The notes below the pieces were generated by a model, which was not told the origin of the DNA, searched no databases, and saw only the letters and a program-made list of their open reading frames with translations. Source: an uncultured Eubacteriales bacterium (GTDB lineage Bacteria > Bacillota > Clostridia > Oscillospirales > Acutalibacteraceae). From it: a DNA stretch of 8,666 nt. Positions within the stretch are counted from its first letter, which is position 1, and each line of letters opens with the position of its first letter. The translations under genes were made by a program, and so were the position numbers. Positions 1 through 6,839 of the stretch are shown piece after piece. The DNA is taken from the NCBI GenBank assembly GCA_934729465.1, contig CAKVEP010000012.1, positions 1 through 8,666 on the forward strand, in the 5' to 3' direction.

Positions 1-62
1 AGTTTTTACGTCCTTCTTACATCGCTTAAGCTATCACTGAACCACTCGACTATCGCGTGGTT
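1..62 (-). other. Hairpin plus SD-like sequence leading off the left edge
   Basis: On the minus strand AACCAC (57-62) pairs with GTGGTT (40-45), and inside it CGA (53-55) with TCG (47-49), leaving one G-A mismatch and the loop TAG. About 25 bases further the strand reads AAGAAGGACG (8-17), a possible ribosome binding site for a gene starting just outside the window. A hairpin shortly before a start codon is the layout of the left end of IS200/IS605 elements (tnpA), but no coding sequence is visible to test this. Confidence 0.35.
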
Positions 63-78
63 TTCTACATACAATAAG

Positions 79-103
79 CCTTAACACATTTAATGTGTTA
101 AGG
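79..103. other. Perfect 11-bp inverted repeat in the left margin
   Basis: CCTTAACACAT (79-89) pairs with ATGTGTTAAGG (93-103) around three bases. The plus strand follows with TTTCGTCTT, only moderately T-rich, so it could be a weak terminator for a gene arriving from the left or a structural element of a neighbouring mobile element. No such gene is visible: the longest open frame reaching from the left edge is 27 codons, ending TAA at 82-84, and its sequence is not recognisable. Confidence 0.5.
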
Positions 104-215
104 TTTCGTCTTATGTTATACTTAATATTAAATTATTTAAACCTTTAAACAAATACATTTATTACATTTTAATTTATCCAACTCATTTTCATAAATTTAA
201 TAGTAAAAATTAAAT

Positions 216-240
216 AATCCACCCGCTAAGCGAGTGGATT
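216..240 (-). terminator. Terminator of the large surface protein gene
   Basis: On the minus strand AATCCACTCGC (230-240) pairs with GCGGGTGGATT (216-226) around the loop TTA, beginning ten bases after the stop codon and followed by ATTTAATTTTT. The one imperfect position is a U-G wobble in the minus-strand RNA but a C-A mismatch on the plus strand, so the stem is complete only for transcripts of this gene. Confidence 0.8.
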
Positions 241-250
241 TGTTTTAGCT

Positions 251-3200
251 TTATTTCTTACCTTTTTTCTTCAGCGCATAGATTACTCCGCCTATTATGG
301 CTGCCAAGGCTGCTAAAGATGATATTATCCAAGGTAATTTTTTGTTGTCTGTTTTTTGTGAATCTTCAACTCCGGTTTTAGATGATTGCGAAGTTTCATT
401 TTTATCGCTTGACTCTGACTGAGAATTTTCTGAAGAAGTAGCGTTCTCCTCAGTCGAGCTTTCGCTCTCGGAAGACTTAGAAACCACATTGCTTTCAGAG
501 CTACTGCTTGATTGCTGTGTGACATCTTTTGAAGAAGTATTTGCGGAAACAGTTGAAATATTTAAACCACTTTCGTCCTCCTCTGAACTTCCGCCTTTAG
601 CTGAATCTAAAGCTTTCTTTTCTTCGTCAGTTAAATTATCGTAAATAGCGTAAGGTGAAAAATGATTTAGCTTTAGTTTTGCAAATTCGCCTTGTCCTGC
701 AGGATAAGCAAACCCACTTAAACTTTCTAGCGATATAATTTCATCTTCTCCTTCTTTGATAAATATAGCTTTTACTTCATCTTTATCCCAGTCTTCTCCT
801 AACTCAATATAAAACGGTACGCTCTTTGAAAATTGAGTATATTTATTTCCGTTTGGAGCTGTAACTTCAGCTAGGAATATCCATAGTCTTTCTGAATCAA
901 CTTTGTTTTTGTGTTCTTCATCCATTAAGGCATAATATTTGTCCCAATCAGATTTCGATTCGCTATTCTTCACCCAGCGCACAGAGAAACGTGAACCCTT
1001 TTCAAACACTCCTTCAGAGTTGTCTATTGCATACCAAGCACTTGTTCCGTCAGATTCTTCTTTTAACCATGTAATATCGTTGTCTGATATTTCCGCACTC
1101 GTCGTGCCATCGTCAGAAATATAGTTTACAACGCCATTATTATTAACTTCTTTTCCCCATGTTGATTTGTTTACGTCTACAGTTACAGTGATGGTTGTAT
1201 CGCTAGGCGCATTACCAACACTTACTCCGTTTACAAATTCTTCTCCTTGAACTTTATAGCTTACTGTTAATGTGTGGTCACCAACTGTAAGTGTTTCCAA
1301 ATAGCTGTTTTTCAAAGTGATTGTTCCGTCTGAAACAGTGTAATCGGTATCCTTTACTAGGTTTTTGGAGCCATCGTTTATTTTAGCTATTTCGTTACCG
1401 TTTAAAACAACTTCTGCCTGTTTATCTTCTTTTGACAGCTTAGTGTAATTTACATTTGTTGTCTTTGAAACTGCATCAGTGTATATTACTATGCCTTGTG
1501 AGTTTATATACGAAGTATAACCTATGTTATCCGTTATTTTAGCATACACAACATATTTATTGTCTTTTGCCAATTTAACCGGGTTTTCATACTTACTCCA
1601 CGAAGTTATTTTTGTCTCTATTTCTTCAGAGGTGTATGTTTTATCTTCGGTGAATAAGTCTTCGTTTGAAACATAGTATTCTATTTGTTTTACTCCACTT
1701 TCTGCGTCGCTTGCCGATATTGTTACTTCTTGAGCTTCTTTATAGAAGTATCCAAATGTTATCTTGTTCATAAACTTCTCAAAAGCATTTTGCTCTAAAC
1801 TGCTTATTGAAATACTTCCACTAGGCGGGGTTACATCCTTTTTAACTGATTCAGAAACGTTTATTGCATCTGTCATTTGACCGCTCGTATTTTTTAAGTA
1901 TATTTTAACTGTACCGGATTCTTTGCTTTCGGATATTTCTAATTTTTCACTATAATCTCCGTTCAAGATTCCAGAAATACTGTATCCAGTTTCAGGCTTG
2001 ATTGTAGCTTTATTTCCGTCTTTAATAAACACTGTTCCGTTACTTTTATAGTCTCCCTCAATCGTGTATGGATTGCTCGGCGCTTCTAAATATTTTACAT
2101 TTAATTTAATGTTTTTAACTCCTGTATAATTACCTTTGAAATTTACGCTTATATTCTTTTCTCCAACTGACGTCATATCTGACGGTAATGTTACCTGATA
2201 ATCCGTATCTTTTAATAAAACATTTTCATCTTTTTTAACGGTTATCTCCGGACTCCATACTTTTGCGTCATATATATATTCATCAGAGTCTGAACTTACT
2301 TTAACATTCTCATCGTTACTTACATCATATGGCGTAACCTTTACGTTTACCATTTTTTCTACCCTATGTTTTTCTGAGTTATAACCTTCATATCCGCTCC
2401 AGTCATAGTTTGCATCATCAACTGTGTAATATGCCATATACTGAACAGATTGTCCCACAGAAGGAATTAAGTTTTCATCTGCCCATTTCCAGCCCGATGG
2501 TAACGTGGATTCAGACAGTTTGCTTCCATAAACTATTTCACCTGCTGTTGGCTCTTCAAGTACATCATGAGACGCTTTAGTTATTTCAAACTTCCAAGAA
2601 TCACCGGTTACGTCTGTTGCTGATTCGTATATATTTCCCTCTGTAACATCTATTTTAACGGTATATTCTCCTGCGTCTACTGGAGGACTTTCTAACTTAG
2701 AACCTGTGGAATCATAATATTTTACGGTTATATCTCCCATTCCTTCGATTCCTTCTTTAGCGGTTACTGTTACCTCTTTGCTGCTACCGTTATATTTTAA
2801 ATCGGAAGGTTTTTTGAAATTAAAATTATTTTCACTTGGTGTAGCTTTTTCTATATTAAACTTCCATGTTTCATCAGTTATGTCTGTTGCTGATTCATAA
2901 TTGACTCCCTCAGCAACGTCTATTTTAACGGTGTATTCCCCAATATCTACAGGGACACTCTCTAATTTATCACCCTTAGAGTCATAATATTTTACGGTTA
3001 TATCTCCCATTCCTTCGATTCCTTGTTTAGCAGTTACTTTTGCTTCTTTGCCGCTGCCGTTATATTTTAAATCGGAAGGTTTTGTGAAAGTAAAATCATT
3101 TTCTCTTGGTGTAGCTCTTTCAACATTTACCTCAAAGGTTGTATTATTCGGAGCAACTCCATCTTTGTACTCTTCCCCTAGAGGGTTATAGCTTACTGTT

Positions 3201-5128
3201 AATGTATGATTTCCTACCGAGAGAGTATTCAGATACTGATATGTTAAAGTGATTGTTCCGTCTGAAACAGTGTAATCTGTACCCTTTATCAGGTCTTTTG
3301 AATCATCGTTTATTTTAGCTATTTCGTTACTGTTTAAAGTTACTTTTACTTCTTTACTTTCGTTTGAAAACTTTGTATAGTTTACGCTTTCAGTGTCTCT
3401 TTGAGAATCCGTGTATATTACTATTCCGTTTGAACTTATGTATGTTGAATTATCTGCTTTATCTGTTATTTTAGCGTAGACAACATATTTATTGTCCTTT
3501 TGCAGTGTAAATGGATTTTCATACTCATTCCACGAGGTTATTTTTTCCTCTATTTCTTCAGAGGTATATGTTTTGTCTTCACCAAATAAGTCTTCGTTTG
3601 CAACGTGATATTTTATTGTCACTGAAGACTGCATATCGCTGCTAACATTTATAGTTACCGTCTGTTCCTCTTTAAAGAAGTAACCAAATGTTATCTTATT
3701 TATAAAGCTTTTAAAGCCACCGTCGCTAATGTTAGTTATTTCAATCGAACCGGTTGGAAGCATCTTAAACGTTACTTCTTTTGAACCGCTATAATTACCT
3801 TTACCTAATATTATAACTTTTCCTTGTTGCTCATTTACTCCTGAATTCCAAATGTTACCGCCGTAAGAAATAGTGTAGTCTGTCTCTTTTTCAAGAGTCG
3901 TGTTTCCATCCTTTACAGCAGTTACTATAGGCTCTATTTTACTTCCGCTATATGCATATTCACTCTCCACTCCTTCAACAGTTACGTCACTTATAGATTT
4001 TTGAGAAACTTCAAATGAAGCTATATTTTGACCCAGGGTAGGAGAGCTTATTTGATATGTCCCTGCATTTTTTACAATTTCAGGAGATATATTGTATTCC
4101 GCCTCAACAGTAAATGTTTTTCCTTGTAATTCTTTTGTAATTTTTATGGTGTCTTTAACTTGCTGGGTTTTATCTTGACCATCATAGCTTAAATCTTGCG
4201 GTAAAGTAATGTCGCCTTGGGTCACGCCACTCGTTACATTTGAAATTTTAAATTGTCCACTACCCGAAAGTGTCCCCGAACCTGTAATAGCGCTCGAATA
4301 AGACGCATCTAATTCTCCGTCTGTATCTTCTACCGTTAATGTACCATTATTAGTTAATTGACCATTATTAGTCAATGTACTTTTAGTTAACAGTATCCCG
4401 TTATTAGTTAATATTCCACCAGTTTGATTATCTAATGTTCCGTTATTAATCAACGTTCCATTAACAGTAAGTGTTTTGCCTGAGGGAATTGTCAAGGTTT
4501 GACCTTCTGCAATCGTTAGTGTTTCTCCCTGAGGAACTTCCGCATCATCACTTAAAGTAAATTCATTCCCAGAACCTGAGAGAGTTCCTGAGATAGTTCC
4601 TGAAATAGCGTTTGAATTTTCAGGATAATCATTTCCTTCATCTAACAGTGCTATCTGGTTATTAAAATACTCCAGAAGACTATTCAATTTTTCCGCATTA
4701 ATTTTTTCTCTTTGCTCGTCTGTTAAAGTATTACTATAAATCTCGTAAACTTTTATAGCCTCGTTGTATGCTTTTTCTTGCTCATCTTTACTCTTTGCCT
4801 CAAACTCTTCAGATGTTGGTAATTTGTCTATTCTCTCCTGAAGACTTTTAATTACTTCGTCATCTTTTTTGTCTTCCTCTGAATCTTCTTTTGAAATTTC
4901 ATTTTCCTCATTCGTAACATCATCATTAACAGTATCTTCCTTTACAACTTCATCTTCGACGACATCTTCACTGTTATCTTCTCCTTGAGTCGCAGAGAGT
5001 GCGTCATCCGCCTTTACAATACCATAATTTTTTACCGGTATATTCCACATAGCCATACTTCCGGCCATTATCACCGATAGCATCTTTTTACTAATTTGTT
5101 TTTTATTGTTGTCCTCTTTCGACATCAT
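251..5128 (-). CDS. Giant modular wall-anchored surface protein (adhesin-like)
   Basis: The product is 1625 residues. In order: signal peptide 1-40 (cleavage probably after VKA); acidic linker 45-93; helical module about 94-165 (LPTSEEFEAKSKDEQ ... LTDEQREKI); Asn/Thr/Gly-rich beta-repeat region 175-292; an Ig-like domain with the YSGSKIEP ... TDYTISY ... GKGNYSG pattern, 380-456; a long repeat 459-670 with an X2-like second half; two 90-residue MBG-like repeats 672-851; a domain with LPSGWKW ... NYDWSGYEGY, 852-932; another KGNYTG domain to about 1013; a short beta domain to about 1098; a second long repeat 1103-1316; a C-terminal domain 1321-1497 (GSRFSVRWVK ... LWIFLAEV ... AGQGEFAKL ... 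HFSPYAIYD); a Ser-rich wall-spanning linker 1511-1590; then SQKTD, a membrane segment (about 1598-1619) and KKKGKK. No catalytic domain is seen, so a stalk or adhesin role is inferred. AGGAGG is four bases from the first ATG and seven from the second (5125), so the true start may be 5125. Confidence 0.93.
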   Translation of the reverse strand: MMSKEDNNKKQISKKMLSVIMAGSMAMWNIPVKNYGIVKADDALSATQGEDNSEDVVEDEVVKEDTVNDDVTNEENEISKEDSEEDKKDDEVIKSLQERIDKLPTSEEFEAKSKDEQEKAYNEAIKVYEIYSNTLTDEQREKINAEKLNSLLEYFNNQIALLDEGNDYPENSNAISGTISGTLSGSGNEFTLSDDAEVPQGETLTIAEGQTLTIPSGKTLTVNGTLINNGTLDNQTGGILTNNGILLTKSTLTNNGQLTNNGTLTVEDTDGELDASYSSAITGSGTLSGSGQFKISNVTSGVTQGDITLPQDLSYDGQDKTQQVKDTIKITKELQGKTFTVEAEYNISPEIVKNAGTYQISSPTLGQNIASFEVSQKSISDVTVEGVESEYAYSGSKIEPIVTAVKDGNTTLEKETDYTISYGGNIWNSGVNEQQGKVIILGKGNYSGSKEVTFKMLPTGSIEITNISDGGFKSFINKITFGYFFKEEQTVTINVSSDMQSSVTIKYHVANEDLFGEDKTYTSEEIEEKITSWNEYENPFTLQKDNKYVVYAKITDKADNSTYISSNGIVIYTDSQRDTESVNYTKFSNESKEVKVTLNSNEIAKINDDSKDLIKGTDYTVSDGTITLTYQYLNTLSVGNHTLTVSYNPLGEEYKDGVAPNNTTFEVNVERATPRENDFTFTKPSDLKYNGSGKEAKVTAKQGIEGMGDITVKYYDSKGDKLESVPVDIGEYTVKIDVAEGVNYESATDITDETWKFNIEKATPSENNFNFKKPSDLKYNGSSKEVTVTAKEGIEGMGDITVKYYDSTGSKLESPPVDAGEYTVKIDVTEGNIYESATDVTGDSWKFEITKASHDVLEEPTAGEIVYGSKLSESTLPSGWKWADENLIPSVGQSVQYMAYYTVDDANYDWSGYEGYNSEKHRVEKMVNVKVTPYDVSNDENVKVSSDSDEYIYDAKVWSPEITVKKDENVLLKDTDYQVTLPSDMTSVGEKNISVNFKGNYTGVKNIKLNVKYLEAPSNPYTIEGDYKSNGTVFIKDGNKATIKPETGYSISGILNGDYSEKLEISESKESGTVKIYLKNTSGQMTDAINVSESVKKDVTPPSGSISISSLEQNAFEKFMNKITFGYFYKEAQEVTISASDAESGVKQIEYYVSNEDLFTEDKTYTSEEIETKITSWSKYENPVKLAKDNKYVVYAKITDNIGYTSYINSQGIVIYTDAVSKTTNVNYTKLSKEDKQAEVVLNGNEIAKINDGSKNLVKDTDYTVSDGTITLKNSYLETLTVGDHTLTVSYKVQGEEFVNGVSVGNAPSDTTITVTVDVNKSTWGKEVNNNGVVNYISDDGTTSAEISDNDITWLKEESDGTSAWYAIDNSEGVFEKGSRFSVRWVKNSESKSDWDKYYALMDEEHKNKVDSERLWIFLAEVTAPNGNKYTQFSKSVPFYIELGEDWDKDEVKAIFIKEGEDEIISLESLSGFAYPAGQGEFAKLKLNHFSPYAIYDNLTDEEKKALDSAKGGSSEEDESGLNISTVSANTSSKDVTQQSSSSSESNVVSKSSESESSTEENATSSENSQSESSDKNETSQSSKTGVEDSQKTDNKKLPWIISSLAALAAIIGGVIYALKKKGKK
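1181..1822 (-). repeat. Long (about 214-residue) dispersed repeat, copy B
   Basis: This encodes residues 1103-1316 and has the same landmarks as copy A (NKITFGYFYKEAQEVTI, NEDLFTEDKTYTSEEIE, NEIAKINDGSKNLVKDTDYT). The two copies sit on either side of the MBG-like tandem pair, about 1300 bases apart, and are direct repeats at the DNA level. Recombination between them would delete the whole middle of the protein in frame. Confidence 0.85.
2576..2845 (-). repeat. 90-residue MBG-like tandem repeat, copy 2
   Basis: This encodes residues 762-851, starting ATPSENNFNFKKPSDLKYNG and ending WKFEITK. It has the same length and frame as copy 1. Differences are scattered, mainly in the last third (GVNYESATDI against GNIYESATDV), as expected for diverging domain copies. 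Confidence 0.9.
2846..3115 (-). repeat. 90-residue MBG-like tandem repeat, copy 1
   Basis: This encodes residues 672-761, starting ATPRENDFTFTKPSDLKYNG and ending WKFNIEK. It is exactly 270 bases and directly abuts copy 2. The copies share an unbroken 43-base identical run (2982-3024 with 2712-2754), so the array could gain or lose units in frame by recombination. Confidence 0.9.
3119..3754 (-). repeat. Long (about 212-residue) dispersed repeat, copy A
   Basis: This encodes residues 459-670. Landmarks are NKITFGYFFKEEQTVTI, NEDLFGEDKTYTSEEIE, KYVVYAKITDKA, GIVIYTD, then NEIAKINDDSKDLIKGTDYT and VSDGTITL. The last part has the pattern of X2-like (CBM_X2) modules. It differs from copy B around 500 (SSDMQSSVTIKYHV against SDAESGVKQIEYYV), so the Asp/Gly positions have drifted here. 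Confidence 0.85.
4325..4543 (-). repeat. Short degenerate Asn/Thr/Gly repeats (beta-solenoid-like)
   Basis: This encodes residues 196-268 with repeated units such as GKTLTVNGTLINNGTLDNQ and LTNNGQLTNNGTLTV. Regularly spaced Asn and hydrophobic residues of this kind suit stacked beta turns. At the DNA level variants of ATTATTAGTTAA recur between about 4339 and 4460. The fold is inferred from the pattern only. Confidence 0.65.
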
Positions 5129-5165
5129 AATTCCTCCTTTAATTTAAATATTGATAATTTTTTAG

Positions 5166-5184
5166 ATTATCTCCGTTGGATAAT
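5166..5184 (-). other. Small hairpin at the predicted 5' end of the large-gene mRNA
   Basis: On the minus strand ATTATC (5179-5184) pairs with GATAAT (5166-5171) around the loop CAACGGA. The predicted transcription start lies at or within the first arm, so the mRNA may begin in a stem-loop, which could protect its 5' end. The stem is only six mostly A-U pairs and resembles no riboswitch that I know. Confidence 0.3.
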
Positions 5185-5188
5185 ATTA

Positions 5189-5217
5189 ATTATATCATAT
5201 TATTTTTTCTTTTACAA
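5189..5217 (-). promoter_or_regulatory. Sigma-A type promoter of the large surface protein gene
   Basis: The minus strand has TTGTAA (5212-5217), a 17-base spacer and a perfect TATAAT (5189-5194). Transcription should start near 5182, giving a leader of about 55 bases with AGGAGG at 5133-5138. This separates the large gene from the sortase transcript. I see no strong terminator between the sortase stop and this promoter, so read-through from the sortase gene is also possible. Confidence 0.75.
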
Positions 5218-5312
5218 CTATTTTTTAAAAATTATTTCAACCAATTTTATCCACATTTACTAATTGCAAAGTTACTTTTCCTCTTTTGGTGTTATTTTGT
5301 TATATCATACTG

Positions 5313-6098
5313 CTAACATTTTTTTAAATGCAAAACTACTCTATAATTATTTTTAACATCACACGTTGATAAAGTTAAAATTTCTTCATTACCACTTATT
5401 GTTCCGCCAAAGTCTTTTATACTCCTCTTTTTTATTGTATTTAAAAATTCTAAAAAACTATTATGGTCAAAATTAGTTTGTATGTAATAATCTTCTGCTT
5501 CAATTCTGTAAATCGAAAACACTTCATAGTCGTATACCTGATTTTCTGTTGTAAACTTTGCTTTTAAGTTTTCAGGGTTCTCATACCACTCTTTTTTTAA
5601 CACATTTCTCAAAGTTCCAAACATACTTTTGTCTTTACGATTATGAGCGTAAATAATTATGTTTTTGTCTGTTGTGTCAAACTTATTTCTGTAATCCGCA
5701 AATACCCATCCGGCATTATTAACACTTTTATCAAAACTATGCGTCAGATAATAACTGTTGTCCTCCCCCTTCACAACCGGATAATCTATATTAGTTCCGT
5801 TAATTTTTATCCAGCCTACGGTATCCTTATTCTGCTCTTTTAACTTTTTAAAATCTATCTTGGTTTCAACTTTACTCTCTGCCATACTTTCATTTTCACC
5901 TTTATTTTCGGCTTCGTTAGTAAGACTAGCTTGAGATATGTCCCCCATAACCCGGTCGTTGTGTTGATTGTCTTTATACCAATTATAGATTTTTCCGCCT
6001 GAATAAAGCATTACTCCCGCTAACAATATTTCAATAGCAACAAACAAAATATTATTTTTACTTTTCTTTTCCAAATTAAACCTTCTGCCTTTACTCAT
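5313..6098 (-). CDS. Class B sortase
   Basis: The product is a membrane-bound transpeptidase that cleaves a C-terminal sorting signal after Thr and links the protein to peptidoglycan outside the membrane. From the ATG at 6098 it has 261 residues, close to the usual SrtB size. Residues about 17-35 are one N-terminal membrane anchor (ILFVAIEILLAGVMLYSGG), followed by a charged linker and the sortase fold from about 80. The triad is visible: His152 in IIYAHNRKD, Cys246 in TLSTCD and Arg253 in NNYRVVLHL. The W-x-K-I-x-x-T-x-I-D-Y-P-V-V block near 96-109 and the helix before the Cys motif fit class B. A GTG at 6107 extends the frame by three codons but lies inside the Shine-Dalgarno GAGGTG (6105-6110), which is six bases from the ATG, so I chose the ATG. 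It follows a terminator and precedes a separately promoted large substrate. The specific srt subtype cannot be named. Confidence 0.95.
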   Translation of the reverse strand: MSKGRRFNLEKKSKNNILFVAIEILLAGVMLYSGGKIYNWYKDNQHNDRVMGDISQASLTNEAENKGENESMAESKVETKIDFKKLKEQNKDTVGWIKINGTNIDYPVVKGEDNSYYLTHSFDKSVNNAGWVFADYRNKFDTTDKNIIIYAHNRKDKSMFGTLRNVLKKEWYENPENLKAKFTTENQVYDYEVFSIYRIEAEDYYIQTNFDHNSFLEFLNTIKKRSIKDFGGTISGNEEILTLSTCDVKNNYRVVLHLKKC

Positions 6099-6123
6099 AA
6101 TACTCACCTCTAACTAAACAAAA

Positions 6124-6145
6124 ACCGGCAATTTTATTTGCCGGT
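6124..6145 (-). terminator. Intrinsic terminator between anchored protein and sortase genes
   Basis: Read on the minus strand, ACCGGCAA (6138-6145) pairs perfectly with TTGCCGGT (6124-6131) around a six-base loop, followed by TTTTGTTT. The stem begins ten bases after the TGA of the upstream gene and ends 13 bases before the sortase ribosome binding site. It should lower sortase expression relative to the two genes upstream, because transcripts from the operon promoter must read through it. Confidence 0.8.
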
Positions 6146-6149
6146 CTTT

Positions 6150-6158
6150 ATTATATCA
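6150..6158 (-). promoter_or_regulatory. Possible extended -10 promoter for the sortase gene
   Basis: The minus strand reads TGATATAAT, a full extended -10 element (TGnTATAAT) whose TG comes from the TGA stop codon of the upstream gene. No good -35 box is found 17 bases upstream (TAAAAG). A start about seven bases downstream, near 6143-6145, would fall in the first arm of the terminator stem, so the transcript would begin in or at the hairpin and might escape termination. TATAAT is common by chance in such AT-rich DNA, so this is weak. Confidence 0.35.
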
Positions 6159-6824
6159 CATAACTTTATGGTCTTTTATGCTTTTTTTAAATTGATTTAT
6201 TTTAAAGATTGTAAACATTCCCAAGCCCAGAGATACAAGCATTATAAAAAATAATGAAATATTATCTTCTGTGTTAGGATTAATCAAAGCATTTGATTGG
6301 CTGTCGCTTACAACCGATTCTGTATCGTTTGACTCTTCTTTAACTTGTGATTCTGAATTTGAAGAAACTGTATTTTTGTCATCTGAGGTGCTGTCTTTAT
6401 TATCAGAGCCTGTATCTTCTGATGTGTTTTCATCATCATTTTTATTATTGCCTTGATTATTATTTCCTTCATCTTTGTTTTCTGTTGAACCCACAGTTAC
6501 AGATTTAGTTACAAAATTACCACCTTCATAATCCGCAACTTTAACTATGTATTTTCCTTCATCCATTAAAATAGTGTCTGAATAGGCGTTTAGGTCATCT
6601 ACCGATGTCGTTACCATTTTTACAAGGTTTTGACCCGCTTCGTCGTAAACCGCAATCACTACTGCCAAAGTACCTTCTTGTGCTGTTCCGCTTACTGAAA
6701 TACCATCAGTTTTTTCCGTCACGTTTAATGAGGTAATTTCAAAGGCTTTAACTTGCTGTCTGCCGGGAAAAATTATAAACGTCAATAATATAATCGGTAT
6801 AATCAGTCTTATTAATTTTTTCAT
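6156..6824 (-). CDS. Small wall-anchored surface protein with NPNTE sorting signal
   Basis: The product is 222 residues. Residues 1-27 are a signal peptide (MKKLIRLIIPIILLTFIIF, cleavage probably after VKA). Residues about 30-112 form one small beta domain (SVSGTAQEGTLAVVIAVYDEAG ... GKYIVKVADYEGG), similar in pattern to short Ig-like domains of Clostridia surface proteins. Residues 113-180 are a low-complexity Asn/Asp/Ser/Glu linker of the wall-spanning kind. The end is a sorting region: NPNTE (182-186), a membrane segment (about 189-209) and a basic tail (KINQFKKSIKDHK). NPxT followed by a variable residue is the class B sortase signature (NPQTN in S. aureus IsdC), but the acidic residue at position five is unusual. 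AGGAGG (6833-6838) lies eight bases before the ATG. The gene lies between the secreted protein and the sortase, so it is the most obvious sortase substrate. Anchoring is inferred from family knowledge. Confidence 0.9.
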   Translation of the reverse strand: MKKLIRLIIPIILLTFIIFPGRQQVKAFEITSLNVTEKTDGISVSGTAQEGTLAVVIAVYDEAGQNLVKMVTTSVDDLNAYSDTILMDEGKYIVKVADYEGGNFVTKSVTVGSTENKDEGNNNQGNNKNDDENTSEDTGSDNKDSTSDDKNTVSSNSESQVKEESNDTESVVSDSQSNALINPNTEDNISLFFIMLVSLGLGMFTIFKINQFKKSIKDHKVM

Positions 6825-6839
6825 AATGCGTCCCTCCTG

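Noticed and set aside
1..84. Plus-strand partial gene entering from the left, ending TAA at 82-84
   Set aside because: Only 27 codons are open, the translation is not recognisable, and its stop lies inside a hairpin. An open stretch this short is expected by chance.
311..334. LPW in the C-terminus of the giant protein as an LPXTG remnant
   Set aside because: LPW is followed directly by the hydrophobic membrane segment with no Thr, so it is the start of that segment. The sorting motif is the KTD or KTG just upstream.
325..525. Minus-strand open frame of 66 codons overlapping the giant gene
   Set aside because: It lies in another frame inside the Ser-rich linker of the large gene. The low-complexity codons there keep other frames open, and it has no protein features of its own.
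2576..3115. CRISPR-like array
   Set aside because: The repeats are 270 bases long, contiguous, in frame and translated into protein domains; there are no short repeats with unique spacers anywhere in the window.
5643..5843. Plus-strand open frame inside the sortase gene
   Set aside because: It is antisense to a gene with a clear catalytic triad, and no ribosome binding site or recognisable protein was seen. The plus-strand frames at 939-1124, 6271-6456, 8107-8304 and 8184-8396 were dropped for the same reason.
6099..6107. GTG at 6107 as the sortase start
   Set aside because: The GTG is part of the Shine-Dalgarno GAGGTG (6105-6110). The ATG at 6098 is six bases from it and loses only three residues.
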